The notes under the pieces: model-generated
Databases searched by the model: none
What the model was told of the DNA's origin: nothing
What the model saw: only the letters and a program-made list of their open reading frames with translations
Position numbers and translations under genes: made by a program
Shown here: piece after piece, positions 36,719-47,664 of the stretch
How positions within the stretch are numbered: the stretch's first letter is position 1
How the letters are laid out: the number at the start of each line of letters is the position of its first letter
NCBI GenBank assembly: GCA_016710785.1
Contig: JADJUE010000009.1
Span: 248,001 to 312,000 of the forward strand
Direction: 5' to 3'
Length of the DNA: 64,000 bases
DNA from: Candidatus Epilinea brevis
Lineage (GTDB): Bacteria > Chloroflexota > Anaerolineae > Epilineales > Epilineaceae

Positions 36719-36783
36719 AGTCGCTGCCGTAGCGTACGAGAGCGAAGCAGCAGCGCAGCCGGTCGTTCATCGCTGTTCATCCA

Positions 36784-36819
36784 CGGGCGGTGCGGGGATA
36801 TCCCCGCACCGCCCGTTTT
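36784..36819 (+). terminator. Strong terminator of the secreted-protein gene
   Basis: A perfect 32-nt palindrome (16 bp per arm, GATATC at the centre) followed by TTTTG. It lies 65 bp past the stop. Confidence 0.85.
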
Positions 36820-36821
36820 GT

Positions 36822-36863
36822 CGTGCACTGGTTGTCATGCACCGATTGTCCTGCACTGGCTGG
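36822..36863 (+). repeat. Three 14-bp tandem repeats
   Basis: Three consecutive units: CGTGCACTGGTTGT, CATGCACCGATTGT, CCTGCACTGGCTGG. They directly follow the terminator. Function unknown; possibly a decayed minisatellite. Confidence 0.6.
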
Positions 36864-37124
36864 CCCGCGCAGCCTCGCACTGCAGGCCGTGCCACCAGCC
36901 GTGCCACCGATTCGCAAGCATGCGTCGGTGGGGCCGCCCAGCACGGTACTGTTAGTGGTGCCTAGTACTGCACATCCAAGAAGCGTGAGGGTTGCGATGG
37001 CATGACCTCGCGGCCAATGAAGGATTTCGAGACCCGGCACACCCATCGGCTACTCTCAAAGTCCTTTGTGGTGCGATACCAGTCTGCCTGTTGCTCGCAC
37101 CCAATCGAGATCCGCGCTCGCGGC

Positions 37125-37163
37125 AAGAAGAAAGCCCCTTCGGGATCTGGCCCGAAGGGGCTT
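37125..37163 (-). terminator. Terminator of the cytochrome c gene
   Basis: 13-bp perfect stem AAGCCCCTTCGGG/CCCGAAGGGGCTT with a 6-nt loop. On the minus strand it is followed by TCTTCTT. It lies about 60 bp past the cytochrome stop. Confidence 0.8.
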
Positions 37164-37221
37164 GGTGTGGGTCTATATGTCGATCAGGGCCACGGCTTCG
37201 GCGGGCGGCCCGTGGGTTTCA

Positions 37222-37803
37222 TCACTTGCCGGGCGTCGGTGTCCCCTTGCCGCAGGTCTGGGTGTCCGGGTTGGCAGCGACCAGGTAGGCCACCACCGCT
37301 TCCATGTCGACCTTCTGGTCGAGCCCCACCGGCATCACGCTCTTGCCTTGCGAGCCATAGACCTTGCCGGGCGGGGAGGCCACGACGTAGACGCCGGGGT
37401 TCACGATGGACTCGCGGATGTAGGCTTCAGCCGACTTGGCCGTGCCGGTGTAGGCTGGATCAGCGATGCGCTCCAGGGCCACCTTGCCGATCTCGGCGAG
37501 GCTCGGGCAGACCTGATTCCCGGCCTTGCCGATGACATGGCAGGCCTGGCATACAGCAACCTCGGGCGGGGGCACGTAACAGGGATCCAATCGCGACGAC
37601 ACCTGGGCGGCGACCGTCATCTGCCGCGGGCGGACCTCGGTCAACAGCTGGGCCTGGCTGGTGCCGGCGGGGGTCAGGTCGAACATCTTCCAGACCAGCC
37701 AGACCAGGACCACGGCCATCATGATGACCATGGACAAGACAAACAGGTTATAGCCCAGCCGGAAGACCCCGAAGGGCCGATCATCGTTCGTGGAGGTGCT
37801 CAT
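37222..37803 (-). CDS. Membrane-anchored monoheme cytochrome c
   Basis: 193 residues. One N-terminal membrane anchor (about 17-38, uncleaved type), then a class I-like cytochrome domain with heme motif CQACH (Cys85-His89) and a likely distal ligand Met157 in SVMPVG. Four further cysteines or Pro-rich segments at the ends (Cys75, Cys98, Cys185) may form a disulfide. Role: electron transfer at the outer membrane face, partner unknown. Monocistronic by its terminator and by the uvrB gene's orientation. Confidence 0.9.
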   Translation of the reverse strand: MSTSTNDDRPFGVFRLGYNLFVLSMVIMMAVVLVWLVWKMFDLTPAGTSQAQLLTEVRPRQMTVAAQVSSRLDPCYVPPPEVAVCQACHVIGKAGNQVCPSLAEIGKVALERIADPAYTGTAKSAEAYIRESIVNPGVYVVASPPGKVYGSQGKSVMPVGLDQKVDMEAVVAYLVAANPDTQTCGKGTPTPGK

Positions 37804-37989
37804 GGCCTACGCTTTTCGTGGCTACCAGGCCCTGGGTTGAGGCTCGGTAGATAAGGTCCATCGGGAGCGCCGCGATGTCCCGGGCGGTCCGGGACTCAGG
37901 CGGTTCCGGTCTCAGTCGGTCTCAGGTTCGGCGCCGGATTCTAAGGAACTGCCCCCCAGCTGTCAAGGATGCCCAGTGCGGATGCGGTC

Positions 37990-40041
<2,052 letters not shown>

Positions 40042-40136
40042 GGCATCCTCGGGGGGAGCGGCGCGAACAGACGTTCCGAAAACTGTAGCGGCAACAGGTC
40101 ACTTCGGACGAATCCCGCCATCTGGCCCGCCCGGCG

Positions 40137-42068
40137 TCAGCGACGTCGCGCGCTGAGCAGGACGGGCAACCAGATTCGTCTGCGGCCAGGGTCGGGCGTT
40201 GCTGACGGCTCGGGCGACGCAGTACCGCTGGGCGCCAGCGTGGGGGAAGCCACCGCGGTGAACGTGGGCTCTGCGGGTGCTGTGCTGTCGGCTGTAGGCG
40301 ACGGGGGCTGGGACGGCGACGGAGATGGTGAATGCGACGGGGACGGAGCCGGGGACGGCGGCACCGTCGCGGTGGAGGGTTCCGGCTCCGGTGTCGCCGT
40401 GCTGCTGGGCAGCGGGGTCGCTTCCGGAGACGGCGTGACCGAGGGTCCGGCCGATGGCAACAGGGGACCCGGCACCCGGTACAGGGCACCCACCGAGCGC
40501 CGGTTGAGCGGTGCGGCATCGGGAAAGCCCAGATGCAGGTCCTGCGCGCCGTCGCCGTTGGTATCCGCCAGGCTGACCGATATCCCCGCCAATCCGGACT
40601 GCGGCTGCGGCCCTTGGACCAGAAGCGCCACCTGCCCCGGGTCCAGCCGCAGCTCGCCTTCGGCCGGCAGCGGTCCACGGATGCCCAGAAGCAGTCCGGC
40701 ATCCGCCCGCCCAGCCACGTCTGCCCACGGTGCCGCGAGGACCAGATCCGGGCGGCCGTCGGCATCCAGATGCCCGATCGCCACGCTCCAACCCAGTCGA
40801 CCGTCATCCGCCGCGGCGCGAATGCTCAGCCGCGCCGACGCGGTCAGGTCGATGATGCCTGTAGGCAGGGGACCGGCGACCAAGAGCACTTCGCCGCTCA
40901 GCCGGTCTACCAAGGGAGCGCCCACCAGCAGGTCCGGCGCGGCATCACCGGTCAGGTCGCCGGTGGCCATGACCTGGCCCTTGCAGCTGCAGCCGCCGAG
41001 CGACAGCGCGCTGCCCAGCGACACCCCCGGGGCGGGGAGGAGGGTGGTGTCGGCGTCGGCGGCGCTGCGTCGGGCGGGCTTGCCGAACTGCGGACCGCCT
41101 CGAAAGACGAATACGGGTCCGCGGCCGCCGACCGTGCCGTCATCGTCGACCGCGGAGACGATGAGGTCGTCCACGCCATCGCCGCTCAGATCACCGGCGA
41201 CGAGCGCCGCTCCGAAGTAGGTGCGGGTGGCCACGCCCTCGATGGTCCAATCGGCGGCGGTCTGCGACAGGAAGACCCGTCGACCCTTGGCCAGCGGGCC
41301 CCACCAGCCGAAGACGGCGCCGCGAAAGCCGCCGCGCAGTACCGCCGCCACCGCCAGATCAGGGTGCCCGTCGCCGTTGAAGTCCGCCACGGTCAGACCG
41401 GTACCCAGCTGATCGGAGCCTGCCGGCAGGCTGTTGCCGGCCAGGTAGACGTCCGGTTCGTCGTCGATGAAGTCGATGTCCCCGCCAGCCGACTTGCCGC
41501 CGAAGACGACATAGACGGCGCCCGCGTTGTTCAAGAGGCGAAAGGGAGCGGTGGTATCGGCGGGATCGAGGGGATCCGCCAACAAGGAACCCATCACCGC
41601 GTCGGCAATGCCGTCGCCACTGAGATCGCCGACAGCCACCGCATTGCCCAGGCGGGCTTCAAGGCCGCGACCGGTAAAGGACCAGTCGCGTTGGTTGGCA
41701 TGGTCCACCGTTGCCGGCCATTGGGCCCGCCCGAAAATGCCGTAGGCGCGACCGATGATGTTGCGGCCGCCGGAAGTCCACCAGTGGGCACCGGCAAAGA
41801 GGTCGATCAAGCCGTCGTCGTTGAGGTCGGCGGCGCTGAGATCGTTGCCCAACTGCTCCTTGATGGGCGCGCCAAGCACCTGGCTTACGCCGACCGGAAT
41901 CGCCGCCAGATTGACGAGGCGTTCGTTGGCCTGTGACTGGGCCGTGGCCGGCCGCGGTCCGTGGCCGGGCAGGACCAGCAAGAGGCAAGCGGTTGCCAGC
42001 AAAGGCGATAGGTGCGGCTTCGTCGGCATGAAGGCCTGCTTCCAGCTGCTGTGCAACGCGCGAATCAT
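40137..42068 (-). CDS. Secreted FG-GAP repeat protein with Pro/Ser/Thr tail
   Basis: 643 residues. Signal peptide; six or more FG-GAP/integrin-alpha-like repeats with the calcium-loop pattern D-x-[ND]-x-D-G-x-x-D-L (DLNDDGLIDLFAGA, DLSGDGIADAVMGS, DFNGDGHPDLAVAA, DLSGDGVDDLIVSA, DLTGDAAPDLLVGA), predicting a beta-propeller. A Pro/Ser/Thr-rich tail (about 525-625) ends RRRIWLPVLLSARRR. ATG at 42068 used; ATG at 42029 is possible and gives a shorter signal peptide. Probably surface-displayed; ligand unknown. Confidence 0.87.
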   Translation of the reverse strand: MIRALHSSWKQAFMPTKPHLSPLLATACLLLVLPGHGPRPATAQSQANERLVNLAAIPVGVSQVLGAPIKEQLGNDLSAADLNDDGLIDLFAGAHWWTSGGRNIIGRAYGIFGRAQWPATVDHANQRDWSFTGRGLEARLGNAVAVGDLSGDGIADAVMGSLLADPLDPADTTAPFRLLNNAGAVYVVFGGKSAGGDIDFIDDEPDVYLAGNSLPAGSDQLGTGLTVADFNGDGHPDLAVAAVLRGGFRGAVFGWWGPLAKGRRVFLSQTAADWTIEGVATRTYFGAALVAGDLSGDGVDDLIVSAVDDDGTVGGRGPVFVFRGGPQFGKPARRSAADADTTLLPAPGVSLGSALSLGGCSCKGQVMATGDLTGDAAPDLLVGAPLVDRLSGEVLLVAGPLPTGIIDLTASARLSIRAAADDGRLGWSVAIGHLDADGRPDLVLAAPWADVAGRADAGLLLGIRGPLPAEGELRLDPGQVALLVQGPQPQSGLAGISVSLADTNGDGAQDLHLGFPDAAPLNRRSVGALYRVPGPLLPSAGPSVTPSPEATPLPSSTATPEPEPSTATVPPSPAPSPSHSPSPSPSQPPSPTADSTAPAEPTFTAVASPTLAPSGTASPEPSATPDPGRRRIWLPVLLSARRR

Positions 42069-42163
42069 GACGAACGCCGCCGGACCTGGGCTGTGGTATA
42101 GTTCGGTCGTCGTCCACGGTCGGCGGATCTGGTCGGCGGCCACGGCACAATCATGGATCGCTT

Positions 42164-42478
42164 ATGACCACCCAGCAAGCCGCAACCATCCAGGGCTTTG
42201 CCAACCTCTCGGGGAGCTTCCTGCTGTTCGGGCTTCTGGTCATGCTCGTGGCGGGTTCGGCGGTTCTATGGCTGACCGGCCGCGGTCTGAATCTGGCACG
42301 GCGCGAGGCCGGTCGCTGGGCGCCGCAGTTGCTGGCCGGCTTGATCACCCTGCAGACGCGGGTGGATCGGGAGGCGGAGGAGCGGTTCATTCGGCCGCAT
42401 ATCAGCCGCTTGAGCATGATCGAAGGTGTTCGGGCGGGTGTCATCGCCTTCTGGCGCGGCCGGCCGACGCAGGTCTGA
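42164..42478 (+). CDS. Small single-span membrane protein
   Basis: 104 residues. One membrane helix (about 18-40), then a basic, helical cytoplasmic tail (LARREAGRWAPQLLAGL; RVDREAEERFIRPHISRLS). No family recognised. Codon use matches its neighbours. Divergent from the FG-GAP gene and convergent with the NYN gene. Confidence 0.65.
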   Translation: MTTQQAATIQGFANLSGSFLLFGLLVMLVAGSAVLWLTGRGLNLARREAGRWAPQLLAGLITLQTRVDREAEERFIRPHISRLSMIEGVRAGVIAFWRGRPTQV

Positions 42479-42505
42479 CCCGCGCCCGCCCTCACCGCAG
42501 GTCGC

Positions 42506-43330
42506 TCAGGCCGCCTTTGCTCGCGGCGGGCCTTCTTCAAACTCCGGGGCTACCAGGCCGGCCACGGCCTGCACCATCGGATGCTGTCGATCGACTGCCA
42601 GAACCCGAAGCAGCCGCCCGTCGGCCGATTCCTGCTGTCCTTCGATCAGGATGCCGCTGTCCTTGAAGCCGGAGAGGAGGTCGGTGACCCGATCCTCGCT
42701 GAACCCCAAGCGATGATGTGGTGACAGGGCATGCGAGCGGATGAAGCCGAAGGTCATGTAGGGCCGGTTCTGATTGAGCCAGAGGATCAGCTGCAGCAAC
42801 TGAACATCGTCCGGGGGGCCATCGAAGGCGCCGCCGATCGCCGCGGCTGCCGGCCGAAGGTCGCCGCCGATGGGATCGCAGAGATCAGCGCTCTCCACGA
42901 GGTCTGCGGAGACGCTGCCCGGCACGCCGGCGATCACCACCTGTTTGCCGAAACGGTTGCGCGCGCGTGCGGTGATGCGAATGAAGTCGGCGTCGCCGGT
43001 CATGAGCACCAAGGTGTTGAGGGTGGGCCGGTCCAGGATCGCGTCGACAATGTCCATCAACATCGCCATGTCGGCGCTGGATGCCTGCGGCAGGTCTGAT
43101 CCACGCCGCGGGACATCCTGGGGCGTGATTCCGGCCACCTCGAGCTTGCGCCGAAAGACCGCCGGATGCTGCGCGAAATCGGCATAGGCAAAGGCGACGG
43201 CCACCGGGCCGTACTTGCGCGCTTTCTCCATGAGCAGTTGCGGATCCGGTTCGTGGCCGAAGGTGTTCAGCATCCCGTATCGGATGTTCTCAAAATCAAT
43301 GAACAGACCCACTTCGAGCTGGCTCGACAT
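42506..43330 (-). CDS. NYN-domain RNase with C-terminal winged-helix-like region
   Basis: 274 residues. NYN (PIN-like) nuclease domain at about 5-150 with catalytic acids in FIDFENIR (Asp12, Glu14), DMAMLMDIVDAI and LMTGDADF. The C-terminal region (about 180-255) is helical and may be an OST-HTH/LOTUS-like RNA-binding fold (PYMTFGFIRSHAL). Likely a Mg2+-dependent endoribonuclease; target unknown. ATG 43330 has AGGAGG 11 nt upstream, while an in-frame TTG two codons earlier has better spacing. Confidence 0.85.
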   Translation of the reverse strand: MSSQLEVGLFIDFENIRYGMLNTFGHEPDPQLLMEKARKYGPVAVAFAYADFAQHPAVFRRKLEVAGITPQDVPRRGSDLPQASSADMAMLMDIVDAILDRPTLNTLVLMTGDADFIRITARARNRFGKQVVIAGVPGSVSADLVESADLCDPIGGDLRPAAAAIGGAFDGPPDDVQLLQLILWLNQNRPYMTFGFIRSHALSPHHRLGFSEDRVTDLLSGFKDSGILIEGQQESADGRLLRVLAVDRQHPMVQAVAGLVAPEFEEGPPRAKAA

Positions 43331-43484
43331 GGCCAAAAATGCCTCCTATGCCGATCGCCGCCACATGACCGGGGCCGAAGAAATAATGCCCTCGGGAGAT
43401 GGCGGCGCGTCGCAGGACCGGAGCGAATCCGCCCCCAGATCCTGCTGGTGTCGGCGCCTAAGATATCATCCCGAAGGGCAATGG

Positions 43485-44963
43485 TCAACTCGGTCCGGCG
43501 GCGGCGGCAGGCAACAGCTGCAGGGTGATCAGGCCGTTCGCCGCGCTCGCCGCCGCATTGGGAATGCGGCCGACCATCGACCAGGGGCCGGCCCATTCGA
43601 TCTCCACTTCCACCACCTGGCCCAGCAATGGGCGGCGTTCGGGAAAGTAGACCAGTTTGTTCGTTCGCGTGCGTCCTCGCCAACGGTCGCCGTCTCGGCC
43701 CTCCACCAGCACCTCCAGCCGCCGGCCGACCAACCGGGCCGTGATCGCGGCGCAGATGTCCTGCTGCTGCAGATCCACCAGCTTGCGCCGTCGCTCCTTC
43801 TCCGCCTCCGGCACGTCGTCGACCATGGTCTTGGCCGCCACCGTGCCCGGCCGCGCCGAGAACTTGGCCAGGTGCACCTTGTCGAGCTCGAGTTCCGCCA
43901 GCAGGTCGACCGTCTTCTGGAACTGGGCTTCGGTTTCCCCGGCGAATCCGACGATGATATCGGTGTGGATGGCCACGCCGGGAATGCGCTCTCGAATGCG
44001 GGCCACCAGGCGGCGGTAATCGTCGGCCGAGTAGCCGCGCTTCATCCGCCGCAGGACGTCGTCATCTCCGGCCTGCACCGGCACCTCGATATGCTCCATC
44101 ACCTTCGGCAGGCGGGCCACCGCGTCCAACAAGGCGTCGGTCATGAAGTTGGGGTGGCTGGTCAGGAAGCGGATGCGCTCCAGGCCGTCCACGCTGTTGA
44201 GGTCTTCCAGCAACTCGACCAGGGCGTCCTGGCGACCCCAGTCATGGCCGTAGCGGTCCACGATCTGACCCAACAAGGTGACCTCGCGCACGCCCTGCTC
44301 GACGAGGCTGCGCACCTGGTTGCGGATCTCCGCCGCCGGCCGGCTGCGCTCCGGGCCGCGGCGCGACGGGATGGTGCAGAAGGTGCAGACCCAACTGCAA
44401 CCATAGACGATGGGCACATGGGCGCTGACGAGCGTTCCCTGCTCGCGCGCCGGCAAGGTCAGCCGCCCCATGTTCGCGACCGCTTCCGGCGCTGCCGTTC
44501 GCGCCCCCAGGGACGACGGAGGCCTGAAGCTTCCGCCGGGCTCCGCGGCATCCTGCAGCGCCCAGCGCGCGGCCAGCTGACGCGCTTCCATGTCGACGGC
44601 GGCCGCCTCCATGGCGCGAGCGCGCAGATGGTCGAGGAGCGGGCTGGTCTCCGAAGGCGGCAGAAAGACGTCGACCATCGGAAAGCGGCGCATGAGGGCG
44701 GGGCCGGGCTTGTGGCTCACCAGGCAACCCATCAGGGCCACGACCGTATCCGGACGGGCCTGCTTGACCGGCCGCAGGGCACCCAGGCGACCGAAGACCT
44801 TGTCCTCCACCTGCTGACGCACGACACAGGTGTTGAGGACGATGACGTCGGCCTCGTCGGGCTGCTCCGCCCAGACATAGCCCAGCTTCTCCAGTTCGCT
44901 GCCCAGCCGCTGGCTGTCCGCGCTGTTCATCTGGCAGCCGATCGTCCAGATATGGTATTGCAT
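43485..44963 (-). CDS. miaB: tRNA 2-methylthio-adenosine synthase MiaB
   Basis: 492 residues, radical-SAM methylthiotransferase modifying A37 of tRNAs. The N-terminal domain holds the auxiliary cluster cysteines Cys10, Cys46 and Cys80; the radical SAM motif CSWVCTFC is at Cys189/Cys193/Cys196; a C-terminal TRAM domain follows. The stretch between the domains (about 118-175) is roughly 30 residues longer than in E. coli MiaB. RBS GAGGGAG. It follows the deoxyhypusine-synthase-like gene by 12 bp, so the two are co-transcribed. Confidence 0.94.
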   Translation of the reverse strand: MQYHIWTIGCQMNSADSQRLGSELEKLGYVWAEQPDEADVIVLNTCVVRQQVEDKVFGRLGALRPVKQARPDTVVALMGCLVSHKPGPALMRRFPMVDVFLPPSETSPLLDHLRARAMEAAAVDMEARQLAARWALQDAAEPGGSFRPPSSLGARTAAPEAVANMGRLTLPAREQGTLVSAHVPIVYGCSWVCTFCTIPSRRGPERSRPAAEIRNQVRSLVEQGVREVTLLGQIVDRYGHDWGRQDALVELLEDLNSVDGLERIRFLTSHPNFMTDALLDAVARLPKVMEHIEVPVQAGDDDVLRRMKRGYSADDYRRLVARIRERIPGVAIHTDIIVGFAGETEAQFQKTVDLLAELELDKVHLAKFSARPGTVAAKTMVDDVPEAEKERRRKLVDLQQQDICAAITARLVGRRLEVLVEGRDGDRWRGRTRTNKLVYFPERRPLLGQVVEVEIEWAGPWSMVGRIPNAAASAANGLITLQLLPAAAAGPS

Positions 44964-44975
44964 CCGCGGGCTCCC

Positions 44976-45956
44976 TCAGGCGCCTAGAACGTAGGCGAAG
45001 ATGAGCGGCGCCACGATGGTGGCGTCCGACTCGATGATGAAGCGGGGGGTGTCGACGGCCAGCTTCTCCCAGGTGATCTTCTCGTTGGGGACGGCGCCCG
45101 AGTAGGAGCCGTAGCTGGTGGTGGAGTCGGAGATCTGGCAGAAATAGCGCCACAGCGGGATATGCGCCATGTCCAGGTCCTGACGCAGCATCGGCACGAC
45201 GCAGATCGGAAAGTCGCCGGCGATGCCGCCGCCGATCTGGAAGAAGCCGATCGGCGCCTGGCTGACGGTGTCCTGATACCAGGCGGACAGCGCCATCATC
45301 GCCTCGATGCCGGTGCGAACGGTATGCACTCGCCCCACCGTCCCGCGGATGCAATGCGAGGCGAAGATGTTGCCGGTGGTCGAGTCTTCCCAGCCGGGCA
45401 CGAAGATGGGCAGGTCGCGCTCGCAGGCGGCCACCAGCCAGCTGTCCGCGGGATCGATCTGGTAGAAGTCGACCAGACGGCCGCTGCGCAGGATGCGGTA
45501 CAGGAACTCGTGGGGGAAGTACGCTTCGCCCGCCTGGTCGGCCGCCGTCCATTCGTCGAGGATCGCCCGCTCGATGCGGCGGATGGCCTCCTCCTCCGGA
45601 ATGCAGGTGTCGGTCACGCGGTTGAGGTGCCGGCTGAGCAGCTCCTCTTCATCGGCCGGGGTGAGATCGCGCCAGTTGGGCAGGCGCACGTAATGGTGGT
45701 GGGCCACCAGGTTGTACAGGTCCTCTTCCAGATTGGCCCCGGTACAGGTGATGGCATGCACCTTGCCGGCACGGATCATCTCGGCGAGGCTGAGCCCCAG
45801 CTCGGCGGTGCTCATGGCTCCGGCCAGGGTGACCATCATCCGGCCGCCGGCGTCGATGAAGTCGCCGTAGGCCTCGGCCGCATCGATCAGGGCCGCGGCG
45901 TTGAAATGGCGGTAATGGCGCTTGATGAAGGCCCTGACGGATGAGGCATGTTGCAT
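44976..45956 (-). CDS. Deoxyhypusine synthase-like protein
   Basis: 326 residues of the deoxyhypusine synthase family (PF01916), NAD-dependent aminobutyl transfer from spermidine in eukaryotes and archaea. Visible: VTLAGAMSTAELG, ITCTGANLEED, DFYQI, VPGWEDSTTGNIFAS, FQIGGGIAGDF, SYGSYSGAVPNEKITWEKL and ESDATIVAPLIFAYV. Lys298 in TWEKL matches the catalytic lysine of the SWGKI motif. Bacteria lack eIF5A, so the acceptor is probably a small polyamine or unknown. RBS GAGGAATC. It sits between agmatinase and miaB, which supports a polyamine role. Confidence 0.9.
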   Translation of the reverse strand: MQHASSVRAFIKRHYRHFNAAALIDAAEAYGDFIDAGGRMMVTLAGAMSTAELGLSLAEMIRAGKVHAITCTGANLEEDLYNLVAHHHYVRLPNWRDLTPADEEELLSRHLNRVTDTCIPEEEAIRRIERAILDEWTAADQAGEAYFPHEFLYRILRSGRLVDFYQIDPADSWLVAACERDLPIFVPGWEDSTTGNIFASHCIRGTVGRVHTVRTGIEAMMALSAWYQDTVSQAPIGFFQIGGGIAGDFPICVVPMLRQDLDMAHIPLWRYFCQISDSTTSYGSYSGAVPNEKITWEKLAVDTPRFIIESDATIVAPLIFAYVLGA

Positions 45957-46021
45957 GGCTTGATTCCTCTGAGGCAGAAGGGGCGATGGCTTGGAGGCGG
46001 CAGATGACGACAGGGAAGGAC

Positions 46022-46975
46022 TCAGCGCCGCCGGGGCAGGGCCAGGAGGCTGTCCTGGTGATCGACGTGATGCTTCCACTCGTCGATGAGCGGCTCCATG
46101 GCGAAGCTGATGGCCTTGTAGAGCAGCTTGGCCACCGCATAATCGGCGTGGTGCAAGGCCTCGCGCGGCGCCAGCTCCACGCAGTCCAGGCCCAGGATCT
46201 CCGCCTCGTCGGCCACCAGGCGGACGATTCCCACTGCCTCGGCCCAGTCCAGGCCGTCCGGCTCAGGCGTGCCGGTGGCCGGAACCACGGCGGGATCCAG
46301 GCCGTCGACGTCGATGGTCAGGAAGACGCGCCGCCCGGCCAGGCGCTCGCGGAAGACCTGCATCCAATCAGGGTTTCCCATGTCCTCGGTATACCAGACC
46401 CATACCCGCTCAGGGTGGCTGCGGGCGAACGCGACCTCTTCAGGGCAGACGGAGCGGATCCCGATCTGCAGCAATTGCTCCACCGCCGGGTTCTCCAGCA
46501 TCCGGCGCGCCACGCTGGCATGGCTCTGCGGATCACCCTCGTATTGGTCGCGCAGGTCGCTGTGGGCATCGATCTGCACCACGGTGATGGGGCCGCCATG
46601 CACCGCCGTGATGCCCCGCAGCACGCCCGCGCTGATGCTGTGCTCTCCGCCCAGGCCGACCGGAAGGCAGCCGGCGCGGCAGATATCCTCGATGGCGGCG
46701 GCGATGGCGTTCTGCGTCGCGACCGCGTCGGCGGGCAGCTGTAGCGCCGGCAGGGTGTGGATGCCGTAGGTCAAGGCCGCTTCGAGGTCATACTCGCGGT
46801 CGTAGAGCTCAACTTGCTGCGATGCCTTGATGATCGCCTCTGGCCCCAGGGCCGTGCCACCGCCGTAGCTGACCGTGGCCTCAAGGGGGATGGGCAGGAC
46901 GCGCACCGCCGCCCAATCGCGATCTGCGACGTCGGGCGACAGGCCCAGGAAATTGTCGAAGGAGGGTGGCATCAT
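46022..46975 (-). CDS. speB: Agmatinase/ureohydrolase
   Basis: 317 residues, binuclear Mn2+ ureohydrolase. Metal motifs: GGEHSISAG, QIDAHSDLR and TIDVDGLDP. The length and the SYGGGTALGPEAI segment fit agmatinase (agmatine to putrescine plus urea) rather than arginase; formimidoylglutamase is less likely. Two adjacent ATGs (46975, 46972). Followed after 65 bp by the deoxyhypusine-synthase-like gene, giving a putrescine-producing/polyamine-using pair. Confidence 0.9.
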   Translation of the reverse strand: MMPPSFDNFLGLSPDVADRDWAAVRVLPIPLEATVSYGGGTALGPEAIIKASQQVELYDREYDLEAALTYGIHTLPALQLPADAVATQNAIAAAIEDICRAGCLPVGLGGEHSISAGVLRGITAVHGGPITVVQIDAHSDLRDQYEGDPQSHASVARRMLENPAVEQLLQIGIRSVCPEEVAFARSHPERVWVWYTEDMGNPDWMQVFRERLAGRRVFLTIDVDGLDPAVVPATGTPEPDGLDWAEAVGIVRLVADEAEILGLDCVELAPREALHHADYAVAKLLYKAISFAMEPLIDEWKHHVDHQDSLLALPRRR

Positions 46976-47065
46976 GGGAGTCGGATCCTATGGCCGCGGC
47001 CGAGGGTCAAGCTATGGTAGGAGGCGGGGGAGGGGGGGTCAAGTCGACTATGACCGTTGAGCGGG

Positions 47066-47653
47066 CTAGGGCGCCGCGACCAGCTGCGCGTCCATGATGA
47101 AGGCCTGCACGCTCTCCCGGAAGGGCGACTGGGGCGGTGTCGGCAGGATGGCGATCACCAGATCCACGACGGCATGTCCGTCGGACGGCAGGCTGACGGC
47201 GCGGGCGATCGGTTCGATATGGGGGTTGACGGCCACCGGCCGCCCCCGGTCATCGCGTCCCGCCACCCGTGGAATGGCCACGAAGACCCGAGCATAGTCG
47301 CCGGCCGGCAGGAAGCCGCGGGTCAGCACCACCGCCTGCGCGTCATCGGCCCGCAAGGTCACCCGGTTGGCGGTCTGCCCGAAACGTTGCCAGCCGGCGT
47401 CGCGAAAGCCGTGTCGGTTCACCCCGCCCCAATCCGGCTCCAGGTTCAGCTCCCGCAGTCCGCCGCGATGCTCCGGCGACCAGCGCAGGCGAAGGATCAA
47501 CTCGCCTTCGGTGGCCGGCGCCGGGCGGCAGGCGGTCAGCTGCACAAGCAGGCTGACAGCGAAGAGCGCCCGAAGCCATCGGGCCGCCGGGGCAGACAGA
47601 CGCCCGGCGGCCGGTGATGGTTTCGGGCGCCTCGAAGCTTCGCTCAAGGCCAC
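47066..47653 (-). CDS. Putative lipoprotein, function unknown
   Basis: 195 residues from a GTG at 47653. A long basic N-region, hydrophobic stretch and lipobox LTAC (Cys42) suggest a lipoprotein. The mature part is beta-rich (LILRLRWSPE; DYARVFVAIPRVAG; HAVVDLVIAILP) with no domain I recognise. Starts 11 bp after the rhodanese stop, so likely in the same operon. The start is uncertain because no clear RBS is present. Confidence 0.6.
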   Translation of the reverse strand: MALSEASRRPKPSPAAGRLSAPAARWLRALFAVSLLVQLTACRPAPATEGELILRLRWSPEHRGGLRELNLEPDWGGVNRHGFRDAGWQRFGQTANRVTLRADDAQAVVLTRGFLPAGDYARVFVAIPRVAGRDDRGRPVAVNPHIEPIARAVSLPSDGHAVVDLVIAILPTPPQSPFRESVQAFIMDAQLVAAP

Positions 47654-47664
47654 AGACCCGTCGA

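Larger units (their letters stand above)
36719..37221. other. Intergenic region between two converging genes
   Basis: 503 bp without a credible gene. It holds the two terminators and the 14-bp tandem repeats listed separately. The rest (36864-37124) is rich in TGCAC/GTGC motifs but shows no promoter, RNA or coding signal that I can support. Confidence 0.6.

Noticed and set aside
47019..47038. G-rich tract upstream of speB as a G-quadruplex
   Set aside because: A single uneven run in a short intergenic gap with no second line of evidence.
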